Assembly: GCF_030027245.1 (NCBI RefSeq)
Contig: NZ_JASERT010000001.1
Location: 2,162,501 to 2,226,500 of the forward strand
Reading direction: 5' to 3'
Length of the DNA stretch: 64,000 nt
DNA from: Asticcacaulis sp. EMRT-3
Lineage (GTDB): Bacteria; Pseudomonadota; Alphaproteobacteria; Caulobacterales; Caulobacteraceae
In this document: piece by piece, positions 35,476-43,635 of the stretch
Layout of the letters: each line of letters starts with the position of its first letter
How positions within the stretch are numbered: position 1 is the first letter of the stretch
Notes under the pieces: generated by a model
Told to the model about the DNA's origin: nothing
Seen by the model: the letters and a program-made list of their open reading frames with translations, nothing else
Databases searched by the model: none
Translations under genes and position numbers: made by a program

Positions 35476-36245
35476 CAGAACTGTTCCAGAGTCAGCTCAG
35501 AAGCCAGCACCGGATTGCCCGCCGTCAGACCGGCATCGACCGGCAGCACCACGCCGGTGATCATGCGGCCAAGGTCGGAGGCCAGAAAGGCGACGGCGTT
35601 AGCGATGTCCTGCGGCGTGGCGAAATCGCGCAACGGATACCATTTTTTCAGATCATCGAAGACTTCGGGCTTTTGCGCCGCGCGGGCGTTCCAGGCCTGC
35701 GTCTTGACCGTTCCGGGCGCCACCAGATTGGCGCGCAGGCCGCGCGGGCCATATTCGACGGCCAGCGCTTTCGTGTAGCTGACCAGCCCGGCCTTGGCGG
35801 CGCTATAGGCCGGGTGGCCGATGGCCAGCATGGCATTGACCGTGCCAATATTGATGACGACGCCCGATCCGCGTGCGAACATGGCCGCCTTGGTGGCCTC
35901 GACACAGTGATAGGCGGCGCTTAAGTTAATGGCCAGATCGTGCGCCCAGTCGTCGGGGGTCAGGGTGGACAAAGACACCGCCGCCGCCGCACCGGCATTA
36001 TTGATCAATATATCGACCGGGCCGGTTTTGGCCGTCAGCGCCGCTACCGCCGCCTTGACCGCTTCAAGATCGGTCAGGTCGGGCGTGGCCTTGTGCAGGC
36101 GTGCGTCCATGCCGTCCAGCGTCTCGGCGGCACGGTCAAAGGCCAGAACCGTGGCGTTCCAGCCAAGGAAAGCCTCGCACAGCCCCTGGCCTATACCGCC
36201 CGCCGCACCGGTGATCAGCACCACCTTGCCGGAAAAATTAAACAT
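35475..36245 (-). CDS. SDR-family oxidoreductase
   Basis: 256 residues, classical short-chain dehydrogenase. Cofactor motif VLITGAAGGIGQG (TGxxxGxG), NAG in ILINNAGAAAAV, and catalytic YSAAKAG (YxxxK), with a Ser position replaced by the INIGTVNAM region. I chose ATG 36245 (AGGTG just upstream) over ATG 36269, which lacks a Shine-Dalgarno. A keto-acid or sugar substrate is likely from the operon; the reaction is not determined. About 140 bp upstream to ridA show nothing recognisable. Confidence 0.85.
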   Translation of the reverse strand: MFNFSGKVVLITGAAGGIGQGLCEAFLGWNATVLAFDRAAETLDGMDARLHKATPDLTDLEAVKAAVAALTAKTGPVDILINNAGAAAAVSLSTLTPDDWAHDLAINLSAAYHCVEATKAAMFARGSGVVINIGTVNAMLAIGHPAYSAAKAGLVSYTKALAVEYGPRGLRANLVAPGTVKTQAWNARAAQKPEVFDDLKKWYPLRDFATPQDIANAVAFLASDLGRMITGVVLPVDAGLTAGNPVLASELTLEQF

Positions 36246-36385
36246 ACCGCACCTGTTCGGTAGGGACATTGCGCAACCACCACTGATCGGCGGGGCGCCA
36301 CATGCCCGGATTTATAAAAAGCGAAATCGGCACCACCCCCGCCCGCTGAAGTAGCGCCGATGCACCCCTGGTCGGGGCTTCTGGC

Positions 36386-36775
36386 CTAAGTCTCAGGCCT
36401 GTAGGCGATGACGTCGATCTCGACCTTGGCGTCGATCATGATCTGCGAGCGCACGCATGAGCGCGCGGGCAGTTCATCCTTGAAATAGCTGGCATAGACG
36501 CGATTGAAGGCGGCAAAATCGCGCGTATCGTCGAGCCAGACACTGGCCTTGACCACATCGTTCAGCGTGCAGCCCGCCTCGGCCAGAATGGCGATGATAT
36601 TGTCCATCGTCCTGCGCGTCTCGGCCACGATACCGCCCTGAACGATCTCGCCCGTCTCATCCATGCCGACCTGGCCGGAAACGAACACGAAACCGCCCGC
36701 CACCGTGGCGCGTGAAAAGGGCAGGATTTGGCCGCCGCTGCCCGATTTGGCCCCGCCTATACGCCTGATACTCAT
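36386..36775 (-). CDS. ridA: RidA/YjgF-family enamine/imine deaminase
   Basis: 129 residues from the ATG at 36775, which has GGAGG 5 nt upstream; a longer frame to 36832 is unlikely. RidA trimers hydrolyse 2-aminoacrylate and other reactive imines made by PLP dehydratases. Typical segments are ATVAGGFVFVSGQVGMDE, DIIAILAEAG-like helix (NIIAILAEAGCTL) and the ARSCVR region with the conserved Arg. First gene of the ridA–SDR–deaminase–deacylase–transporter–rpiR operon; the imine produced by the 34201 enzyme is an obvious substrate. Confidence 0.9.
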   Translation of the reverse strand: MSIRRIGGAKSGSGGQILPFSRATVAGGFVFVSGQVGMDETGEIVQGGIVAETRRTMDNIIAILAEAGCTLNDVVKASVWLDDTRDFAAFNRVYASYFKDELPARSCVRSQIMIDAKVEIDVIAYRPET

Positions 36776-36801
36776 GGTTCCTCCGATGATCTGTTCAGTA
36801 G

Positions 36802-36829
36802 GTAGCTTAGCTACATTTAATAAACTACA
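36802..36829. promoter_or_regulatory. RpiR-type operator at the ridA operon promoter
   Basis: GTAGCTTAGCTAC is a perfect 13-bp palindrome (36802–36814), followed by ATTTAATAAACTACAC, which adds a TGTAGT half-site on the minus strand. It lies 27 bp upstream of the ridA start in an AT-rich segment. Confidence 0.6.
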
Positions 36830-36983
36830 CAAGCGTCGTTAGTCAAATGGCATTTGTAAGACATAACCTGCCCGCACAGCTTGCAGGTGAAAAAAATTGC
36901 GGCACGCCCGAAGTGAAGACGTGCCGCAACAAGGTCTTGCCGACGAACAGAACGCATCGCCGGCAAGGGGAGGAAAAGGTTTT

Positions 36984-37240
36984 AGAGCGTGATGACATAG
37001 GTTTGCATCGTTTAACCTTCCCTTCTCCCCTTAGCTTAAAAGGGGTTTGACGGTAACAAAACGCATGTCGTTTTGGCCGTCATGGGTGGCCTGAGTGAAA
37101 CGAAGGCCGGATGAGAGGCTTGGCAGACGCAATAAAGATGCCCCTCACCCGGTCACCTTCGCTCTGCTCGGTTCCCGCCCTCTCCCCTCATGGAGGGGAG
37201 AGGAGAGGAAAAGCGATTCCAAGTCATGTCATCTTGCTCT
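36984..37240. repeat. AGAGC-ended element with nested composite repeat
   Basis: The ends AGAGCGTGATGACAT (36984) and ATGTCATCTTGCTCT (to 37240) are inverted repeats. Between them lies an inverted copy of the composite repeat seen at 12653–12811 (37016–37213). It covers most of the 463-bp gap between ridA and the next TonB receptor, and its right end forms the receptor's TAG stop codon (37239–37241). Confidence 0.7.
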
Positions 37241-39982
37241 AGCGGAATTTGTAGCGCACACCGAAATCGATGCGGCGGCCATCTTCTTCCAGCATCAGGA
37301 AGTGCGAACGATCGACCTCGTATTCATGCACGAGGCTGTCGGTCAGGTTGATGCCGTCGACATAGAGTTCGATGCGGTCGTTAAGATTATAGCGCATACT
37401 GAAGTCAAGCTGGCCATAGGCGGCGCGGTCACGCGGCAGAAGCCCCGAACCGAAGCAACTGACCAGGAAGGCCGAGCGCCAGTTATAGGCCAGACGTGTC
37501 TCAAACGTGCCATTCTCGTAGAAACCGACGACATTGTAGGAGTCGGGCGAAAGCCCGTCATAACCGCACTGGTTGGCGTCGTCGGCGCGCTTGGCCGTGG
37601 CGTCGATGTGGGTATAGTTGGCCGAGACGCCAAAGCCATTGGCCCAGCCAGCCTGTTCGCCCAGCGCATATTGCGCTGAGATTTCATAGCCATTGATCGT
37701 GCCGCTGGCACCATTGCGCGGCCGGGTATCATAGACCTGTTCGGGGATAACCGGCTCGGTCTGCAACACGGTCGTCGTTTCGATAAAGTCGGAAACGTCC
37801 TTGCGGAAGCCGGCCACGGCCACATAATTGATCTTCGACAGATACCATTCCCACGAAATGTCGTAATTGTTGGAATGCATCGCCTGAAGATCAGGATTGC
37901 CGCCGCTTGAGGTGGGCGCGCCGTAATAGCCGCCATAGGTATTGCTGATGCCGACATCGGTCAGGGTGGGCCGCGTCAGGGTGCGCGAAGCCGCCAGACG
38001 CAACAGCATATTGTCGGTCAGATGATACTTGAAATTGGCCGAAGGCAGGACATCGGTATAGCTGTGGCTGCTCGTCAGTTCGGTGGGGGTGCCATAGTAT
38101 AGATATAGCCTGAATCGGCCGGATAGTTGGTGATGGCCGTCAGAAGCGGCGTGCCATAACCGATCGAGCGCGACTGGACATTGACGATACGGACACCGGC
38201 ATTGCCCGACCAGCGATCGCCGCCCCAGTAGCTGTCGGCATAAAGCGCGGTCACTTTTTCGGTCACATTGATGGTGCCGCCCGGCTGGGCTTGTGGTGAG
38301 ATCGGGCCGCCTGCATAGGATTCCGCCAGGGCCGGATCGCTCGACTGCGCCAGATTGACCGGTTCCTGCAACCAGGCGATGACAGCATTAGGATCATAGG
38401 TGAAGTGCGCCGCCACCGGCACCTGCACCCCGCCGATGAAGCCGGAGAAGGACTGGAGCTGCAACAGGGTGGCATTGGCCGGATAGGTGTAGCCGCAATA
38501 GGCGCAACCGTCCGGCGAGGCCGAGTAATTGTCGATCTTCTGGCGGTCGGAATATTCGATACCGGCAGACAGGCTGCGGAAATAGCCCGCCTCATGCGTC
38601 CATTTGGCGCTCAACTGGCCATCGAGAATATCGTCGCTGATGCTGTCGCCGCTGACGCCCGTATAGTGGGAGCGCATCAGGCTGGGATCGGTGACTGTGT
38701 CGGGGATGGTCAGGATCGGCGTCTTGCCACCCGGATTGAGGTCGAAGGTCTGGCCATTGACCGACTGTTCACCGATCACGACATAGGGATTGACCGATGT
38801 GCCCGTGGCCCGCGAATAGGACAGGTCGCCTTCAAGATGAAGCGTGTCCGACACGTTCCACTTGGCATTGGCACCAAACACATAGGTATTGGCCAGACGA
38901 TTATTGGTGGTGACGATATTGTCGTTCTGCGAGGCACCGACCTGCGAAGCCAGGGCCGGATTATTATTCACAAAGGTCGTGCCAGGGCGCGTAAAGCTCT
39001 GCACCGTGCCGTCCGAACCGATGACCGGATTGATGAAGGCCGGATTGAAATAGGCGCTGTAGATCGAATCGGTCATTTTCTGATCGAGATGCGAATACAG
39101 GGTATCGACCGTGATCAGCCAGTCGGCATTGGGCTTATACTGGAAGGTCAGGCTGCCGACCGTCCGTTTGCGCGAGGCGGCTTCCTGATGGAAGCCGAGA
39201 TTGCTGGGCATCAGGAAGCTCTGGGTCGAGGCGGCACTGGCGGGCAGGCCCACCGACGATTCCGAGCCGGTGACGACCGTGGCCGGACGATTTACCCAGA
39301 TGTCGGTCTGCACCGAATCCTGCTTCGATTCACGATCCGTATAGGACAGCGAGGCGGCGACTCCGAACGTATGATCCGGATTGGCATAGGAATAGACGCC
39401 GCTGAAATTGGGCGTGAAATCCTTGGTCATCGAATCGTAGGAACCGTACAGGTTCAGGCTGGCGTGTGTGCCCCTGGTATCCAGCGGGCGCGTGGTGGTG
39501 ATATTGACCGTGGCGCCAATGCCGCCTTCGGTCAGTTCAGGCAGCGAGGTCTTGTACACATCGGCGCGCGAAATCAGGTCTGCCGACAGAACGTCAAACG
39601 AAAATTCACGGCCCTGATTATCGGTCGGCAGGGTGCGGCCATTGAGCAGCACATTGTTGAATTCCGGCCCCAGACCGCGCACGGTGATGAACTGGCCTTC
39701 GCCGGCATTGCGCTGGATGGCCACGCCCGGTACACGTTGCAGCGATTCCGAAACATTGGTGTCGGGAAACTTGCCAGCCTCTTCGGCGGTGATCGAATCG
39801 ACGACCGCCGGGGCATTGCGCTTTTCCGCCAGGGCGCTTCGCAGGCTGGCCCTTATGCCGGTGACGATCACCGTGGTCGCGTCGTTTGTCTTGGCCGTAT
39901 CGCCTGAGTCAGATGTCTGAGCCAGAGCCGAGAACGGCATCAGAGCGGCCAGAGCCACCCCCGCACATAAAACCTTTTTCAT
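37239..39982 (-). pseudogene. TonB-dependent receptor interrupted by a frameshift
   Basis: Two adjacent reading frames together make one receptor of about 910 residues. The N-terminal part (39982 down to 38075) has a signal peptide, TTVIVTGIRASLRSALAEKR, the plug FPDTNVSESLQRVPGVAIQR and most of the barrel. The C-terminal part (to 37239) has LTDNMLLRLAASRTLTRPTL and ends RIDFGVRYKFR. The frames join around 38097–38110, where SGYIYTMAPPPN-stop should read SGYIYYYGTPTELTSSHS; one base is missing within a TAT/ATC-rich stretch. The start at 39982 has GGAAGG upstream. Flanked by RpiR-type palindromes at 40015 and 40109. Could be a real mutation or an assembly error. Confidence 0.88.
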
Positions 39983-40014
39983 AGTTGCCTTCCAATGAGC
40001 GAGCCCCACGCATG

Positions 40015-40123
40015 TGTAATTGCGCTACACCAAATTAGCTACATGAGCTACGAAACGTCAAACGCGAAAAGGCCGGACGGGCGGCTATCAGAGAGATTAT
40101 GGCCGTTATGTTGCAAAATTACA
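40015..40123. promoter_or_regulatory. RpiR-type operators upstream of the frameshifted TonB receptor
   Basis: TGTAATTGCGCTACA (40015–40029) is the same pattern as the rpiR operator read on the other strand. A TAGCTACATGAGCTACG stretch follows at 40037, and TGTTGCAAAATTACA (40109–40123) is a third site with one change. The spacing of about 95 bp between outer sites would allow looping. Confidence 0.6.
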
Positions 40124-40165
40124 TACATTAGGCTTCAAGAAAATAAAGCCCGGCAATCCAGCCGC

Positions 40166-40333
40166 CTCGGTGTTGACGGCTTCATGTCGGAATGCCGGGC
40201 CGTCACCAATGTCATCAGCAATGTGGCGGCCACCATCGTCGTCAGCCGCTGGCAGGGCTTGTTGGATCAGGCCTTGTTGCGCGCTGCCTTATTCGGCACC
40301 AACCGCCCTGCCGCGGGGCGGCGCAAAACATAG
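40166..40333 (+). pseudogene. C-terminal remnant of a DctA/GltP-type dicarboxylate symporter
   Basis: Starting at 40166 the frame reads [20 protein letters not shown] followed by AATIVVSRW, the conserved C-terminus of sodium/proton:dicarboxylate symporters (family pattern VDRFMSECRAxTNxxGNxVATIVVAxWE). Several family positions are changed (R to G, G to S). Upstream in-frame sequence shows no homology and there is no membrane domain. It marks the left border of the CRISPR-Cas island. About 175 bp between it and cas3 hold no gene; a weak promoter-like AT-rich stretch precedes cas3. Confidence 0.75.
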
Positions 40334-40509
40334 GGCGCGCCCTTTTTGAACCTCGCTGAGCATTTTGTGCCGAGATCGTGATTGACAGCCAGGTAAACCA
40401 AATCGAGGCGTCCGAGATCGTCGACCTTGACTTTGGAATCAGGTTTGGCGTTCGTTCGTTAAAAAATGCAATATATTGACTCTAAGGCCATTTCGCCGAT
40501 TGTCACCCT

Positions 40510-43158
40510 ATGCGGTTTATAACCAACTACTGGGGCAAGGCGAGGCCACCTGAAGGCATCAACGGACCTGCCTGGCATCCACTTGCCTATCATAGTCTTG
40601 ATGTGGCGGCGGTCTTATCGGCTGTTCTCGATCTTCGTCCATGCCTGTTGCAGACAGTTTCCGCCCGCACGGGCCTGAGCGAAGCCGACACGCGGCAATG
40701 GATGCTGCTGGTGGCGGCCCTACACGATCTGGGCAAGTTTGCCGAGAATTTCCAGACCAAGGTGCCGGAACTCGCGGAAACGCTCGGTCATGCCCCGCAA
40801 TCAAAATGGGGGCCATGGGGCACGGATGGTCATGGCGATGTCGGACATGCCCTGTGGCAAAAGGACTATAGGTCTGCCTGCCCCGCAGATTTCAACCAAT
40901 GGCTCCATGCCGCCGTTTCGCATCATGGCGTACCCGCTTCCGACAACGTTCCACTGAATAATGTGATCAGCGATCCCGCCCGTACCGATGCAGGCACCTA
41001 TGTTGAGGCCGTATTCTCCCTATTGGGCAAGCCTGCCGATCAAAGACCGCGCGCCAGCGCTCAGGCCGAAATCTGGCGCGTGGCCGGGCTGGTCATTCTC
41101 GCCGACTGGATAGGGTCAAATGCCGAGGATCGCTGGTTCCCTTACGAAAAGCCCGATTATTTAACCCTTGAGGCATACTGGCCGGTCGCGCTGGAGAAGG
41201 GCCGCAAGGCCGTGTCGCTGGCTGCCTTGGCCGAGGCCGAAGCCGCGACCCATTTTAACCTTGCGCACCTGTTCGACACACCGGTGACCGCCTCGCCGCT
41301 GCAAGACTGGGCCGCCGCACAAAACCCGGAAAATGGGCCGAATCTTTATATTATCGAAGACCTGACCGGTTCCGGCAAGACCGAGGCGGCGCTGCTGCTG
41401 GCCCATCGCCTGATGCGGGCGGGCGCCGCCGAGGGGCTGTACTGGGCCCTGCCCAGCATGGCAACAGCCAACGGGCTTTATGATCGTCTGGAAAAAACCT
41501 ACCGACGGCTGTTTGAGGGCGAGTCGGAACCCTCGCTGATCCTGGCCCACAGCGCCCGCGACCTGCACATGGGTTTTCAGGCCTCCATTCGCGGCGGCAG
41601 GTACGCACCCACCGCCCAGGCCGACGATCTGAGCGCCGAAGCCAGTTGCGCCGCCTTTCTGGCCGAAGACCGCAAGCGCACCTTTCTGGCTCAGGTGGGC
41701 ATCGGCACGATCGATCAGGCCTTGCTGGCCGCCCTGCCCGTCCGGCACAATGCCTTGCGGCTGGCCGCCCTGTCGCGCCGGGTGCTGGTGATCGACGAGG
41801 TTCACGCCTTCGATGGCTACATGACGGCGGGCATTGAAAGCCTGATCCGCTTTCAGGCGGCGCTCGGCGGTTCGGTGATCATGCTTTCGGCTACGCTGAC
41901 CCTGGCGCAACGGCAAAAATTCATTCGCATCTTCGGTGGAAAGCCGCTTACCGACCCGTCCGCCGCTTTTCCGCTGATCAGCCATGTCGATCCGCAAAAG
42001 CAGGTTCACGAAACGGCCGCGCCCGCCCATCGCGGCACACGGCGCGATCTGAAAACCGTGCGCTACGATACCTCCGAAAGCGTCATGCAGGCTTTGCTGG
42101 ACAAGGCCGAAGCGGGGGCGTGCTGCCTCTATATCCGCAACACCGTGGCCGAAGCGACCGAGGCCTATGAATGGCTGTCGCGCAAGGCTGGCCCAAAGAT
42201 CGGCCTTCATCTGTTCCATGCCCGTTTTTGCTTGCAGGATCGCATCCGGCGCGAACAGGCGGTTTTGAAACAGCTCGGCAAGCACAGCACGCCCGACACG
42301 CGCAAGGGCCAGATTATTGTTGCGACCCAGGTGGTGGAGCAGTCGCTCGATCTCGACGCCGACTACATGGCCACCGACCTGTGCCCGATGGATCTGCTGA
42401 TCCAGCGCGCCGGGCGGCTGCACCGCCATGACCGCCCGGACAGGGCCGAACCGGAACTTTGGGTTGTCAGCCGCCCCGCCGTGCCCGATGCCGGTGAAGA
42501 CTGGTATGGCGGGCTGTTTTCCAAAGGCCAGTATGTTTATGAAGACCACGGCCAGCTCTGGCGAACCCAGCGCATACTCGAACAGACGGGCGGGCTCAAT
42601 TGCCTGAGCGCGTCGGTGCGTGATCTGATCGAGCCGGTTTTTGATCGTGACGGCGATTGCCCCGAGGGTTTGCGCACAAGCAGCGATCAGGCGCGCGCCA
42701 GAAACGATGCCGACCGCGCCGTTTCCAAACTCAACTTCATCCATTGCAAGGATGCAAATACCCCGCCAGCCGGATTTATTCACGACGCCAAATGGGCGCC
42801 TGATACCAAAACCCCGACCCGGCTTGGTGAGGCCTCGATCACCGTGCGTCTGGCCAGATGGGCAAATGGTGCGCTGACGCCGTGGGCCGAGGCGGACAGA
42901 GCGCCCTTAAGCTGGCGTCTGTCGGAACTGAGCCTGCGCGCGGCGCGCTTCGCCGAGGCCGTTTATCCGGATGAGGCTTGCCGCGCAGCGGTCGCCGCCG
43001 TGCAGGCGGGCTGGCCGCAAAGATACGACCCGCCGCCCGTTCTGGCGCTTATCCCATCAGATACGCCCGGTTTGTGGCAAGGCCAGATCAAGGATCACAG
43101 GGATCGCGTCGTCAGTGTTAGGTACAGCATGGAGCAAGGATTGGTGATCGAGAATTAA
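40510..43158 (+). CDS. cas3: CRISPR-associated helicase/nuclease Cas3 (type I-E)
   Basis: 882 residues, fused HD nuclease and SF2 helicase. HD motif at about 72–73 (LVAALHDLGKF), further HD-domain His in ISTAVSHHG-like AAVSHHGVPASD. Walker A DLTGSGKTEAALL (about 283–295), DEVH in VLVIDEVHAFDGYM (about 427), SAT in IMLSATLTL, then VATQVVEQSLDLDADYM and QRAGRLHRH. It degrades the strand displaced by Cascade. Upstream of, and separated by 783 bp from, cas8e; that gap contains the putative CreTA module. The start codon lacks a strong Shine-Dalgarno. Confidence 0.95.
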   Translation: MRFITNYWGKARPPEGINGPAWHPLAYHSLDVAAVLSAVLDLRPCLLQTVSARTGLSEADTRQWMLLVAALHDLGKFAENFQTKVPELAETLGHAPQSKWGPWGTDGHGDVGHALWQKDYRSACPADFNQWLHAAVSHHGVPASDNVPLNNVISDPARTDAGTYVEAVFSLLGKPADQRPRASAQAEIWRVAGLVILADWIGSNAEDRWFPYEKPDYLTLEAYWPVALEKGRKAVSLAALAEAEAATHFNLAHLFDTPVTASPLQDWAAAQNPENGPNLYIIEDLTGSGKTEAALLLAHRLMRAGAAEGLYWALPSMATANGLYDRLEKTYRRLFEGESEPSLILAHSARDLHMGFQASIRGGRYAPTAQADDLSAEASCAAFLAEDRKRTFLAQVGIGTIDQALLAALPVRHNALRLAALSRRVLVIDEVHAFDGYMTAGIESLIRFQAALGGSVIMLSATLTLAQRQKFIRIFGGKPLTDPSAAFPLISHVDPQKQVHETAAPAHRGTRRDLKTVRYDTSESVMQALLDKAEAGACCLYIRNTVAEATEAYEWLSRKAGPKIGLHLFHARFCLQDRIRREQAVLKQLGKHSTPDTRKGQIIVATQVVEQSLDLDADYMATDLCPMDLLIQRAGRLHRHDRPDRAEPELWVVSRPAVPDAGEDWYGGLFSKGQYVYEDHGQLWRTQRILEQTGGLNCLSASVRDLIEPVFDRDGDCPEGLRTSSDQARARNDADRAVSKLNFIHCKDANTPPAGFIHDAKWAPDTKTPTRLGEASITVRLARWANGALTPWAEADRAPLSWRLSELSLRAARFAEAVYPDEACRAAVAAVQAGWPQRYDPPPVLALIPSDTPGLWQGQIKDHRDRVVSVRYSMEQGLVIEN

Positions 43159-43248
43159 ATCTGCCCAGAATGAAACTCTTGACCAAACCGTCCTTCATGC
43201 CTATTTAAGTTGCACTACTCCCCCGCACGACTATAGTCGTCGGGCGCG

Positions 43249-43276
43249 CGGCGGGCGAAAGCCCGCCGTTGCTCTT
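43249..43276 (+). terminator. hairpin downstream of cas3
   Basis: CGGCGGGC and GCCCGCCG pair perfectly around a GAAA tetraloop, followed by TTGCTCTTT. It would separate cas3 transcription from the elements upstream of cas8e. Confidence 0.5.
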
Positions 43277-43292
43277 TCGGGATTACGTTTCC

Positions 43293-43419
43293 TTGCATAC
43301 ACATATCTATATTGACGGCTTCAATCTGTATTGCGGCTTGCTGAGAGGCACACCATTACAAATGGATTGATCTTGAAAAAATGTGTGATCAACTTTTGCC
43401 TAAAAACGAGGTTGAGAAG
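43293..43419 (+). pseudogene. NYN-domain (PIN-like) protein N-terminal remnant, frameshifted
   Basis: From 43299 the frame reads THIYIDGFNLYCGLLRGTP, the N-terminus of NYN-domain nucleases (DUF88/LabA-like), with the acidic residue of YIDGFNLY. After one extra T (43356) the next frame continues YKWIDLEKMCDQLLPKNEVEK, which also belongs to this family. No ATG is present (TTG at 43293) and the gene is cut after about 40 codons. Its AT-rich codon use differs from the neighbours. A dead fragment of a transferred gene. Confidence 0.65.
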
Positions 43420-43455
43420 AATTTGGGAATGGCGCGGTGCTTTGCCGGAAATGGG

Positions 43456-43483
43456 TTGTAAAAATTTTAGCTTTCTCTACAAT
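43456..43483 (+). promoter_or_regulatory. predicted promoter of the degenerate mini-CRISPR
   Basis: TTGTAA (43456–43461), 16-bp spacer, TACAAT (43478–43483; five of six positions of the -10 consensus). Transcription would start near 43490, immediately before the first pseudo-repeat. Confidence 0.55.
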
Positions 43484-43489
43484 TACTTA

Positions 43490-43570
43490 AGTTCGCTCCC
43501 CGCATCTGCGGGGATGAACCGGTACTTTCTATACAAACCATCTGATCCCCGCATTTGCGGGGACATTCAA
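43490..43570 (+). ncRNA. putative CreA: degenerate mini-CRISPR (pseudo-repeat / 20-nt pseudo-spacer / pseudo-repeat)
   Basis: First pseudo-repeat 43493–43521 matches 25 of 29 bases of the array repeat and keeps the Cas6e hairpin (CCCCGCA/TGCGGGG) and the full 8-base 5' handle ATGAACCG. Second pseudo-repeat 43542–43570 keeps only CTG, TCCCCGCA and GCGGGGA, with its handle degraded. The pseudo-spacer (43522–43541) is 20 nt instead of 32. Its first 16 bases, GTACTTTCTATACAAA, match 43581–43596 except at position 6. Cas6e processing would give a short crRNA-like guide. By analogy with CreA antitoxin RNAs this guide would direct Cascade to the promoter of the downstream RNA. Repeat degeneracy and matching are seen; the function is inferred. 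Confidence 0.7.
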
Positions 43571-43577
43571 AATATAC

Positions 43578-43631
43578 AAGGTACTATCTATACAAATACA
43601 TGTTGAGATCATAAGAATTGATCATTAATGT
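43578..43631 (+). promoter_or_regulatory. promoter of the putative CreT RNA overlapping the pseudo-spacer target and its AAG PAM
   Basis: AAG at 43578–43580 immediately precedes GTACTATCTATACAAA (43581–43596), the match to the pseudo-spacer. A full-length 32-nt protospacer would extend to 43612 and cover the -35 box TTGAGA (43603–43608). After a 17-bp spacer the -10 is TAATGT (43626–43631). Cascade bound here should block this promoter. Confidence 0.6.
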
Positions 43632-43635
43632 AAAA

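Noticed and set aside
39995..40333. 112-codon ORF as a complete gene
   Set aside because: Only codons 58 onward resemble a protein family (DctA C-terminus); the first half is random and the RpiR-type sites lie inside it, so I treat it as a remnant.
43493..43570. A second functional CRISPR array
   Set aside because: Only two degenerate repeats with a 20-nt spacer; the second handle is destroyed. An antitoxin-type mini-CRISPR explains it better.
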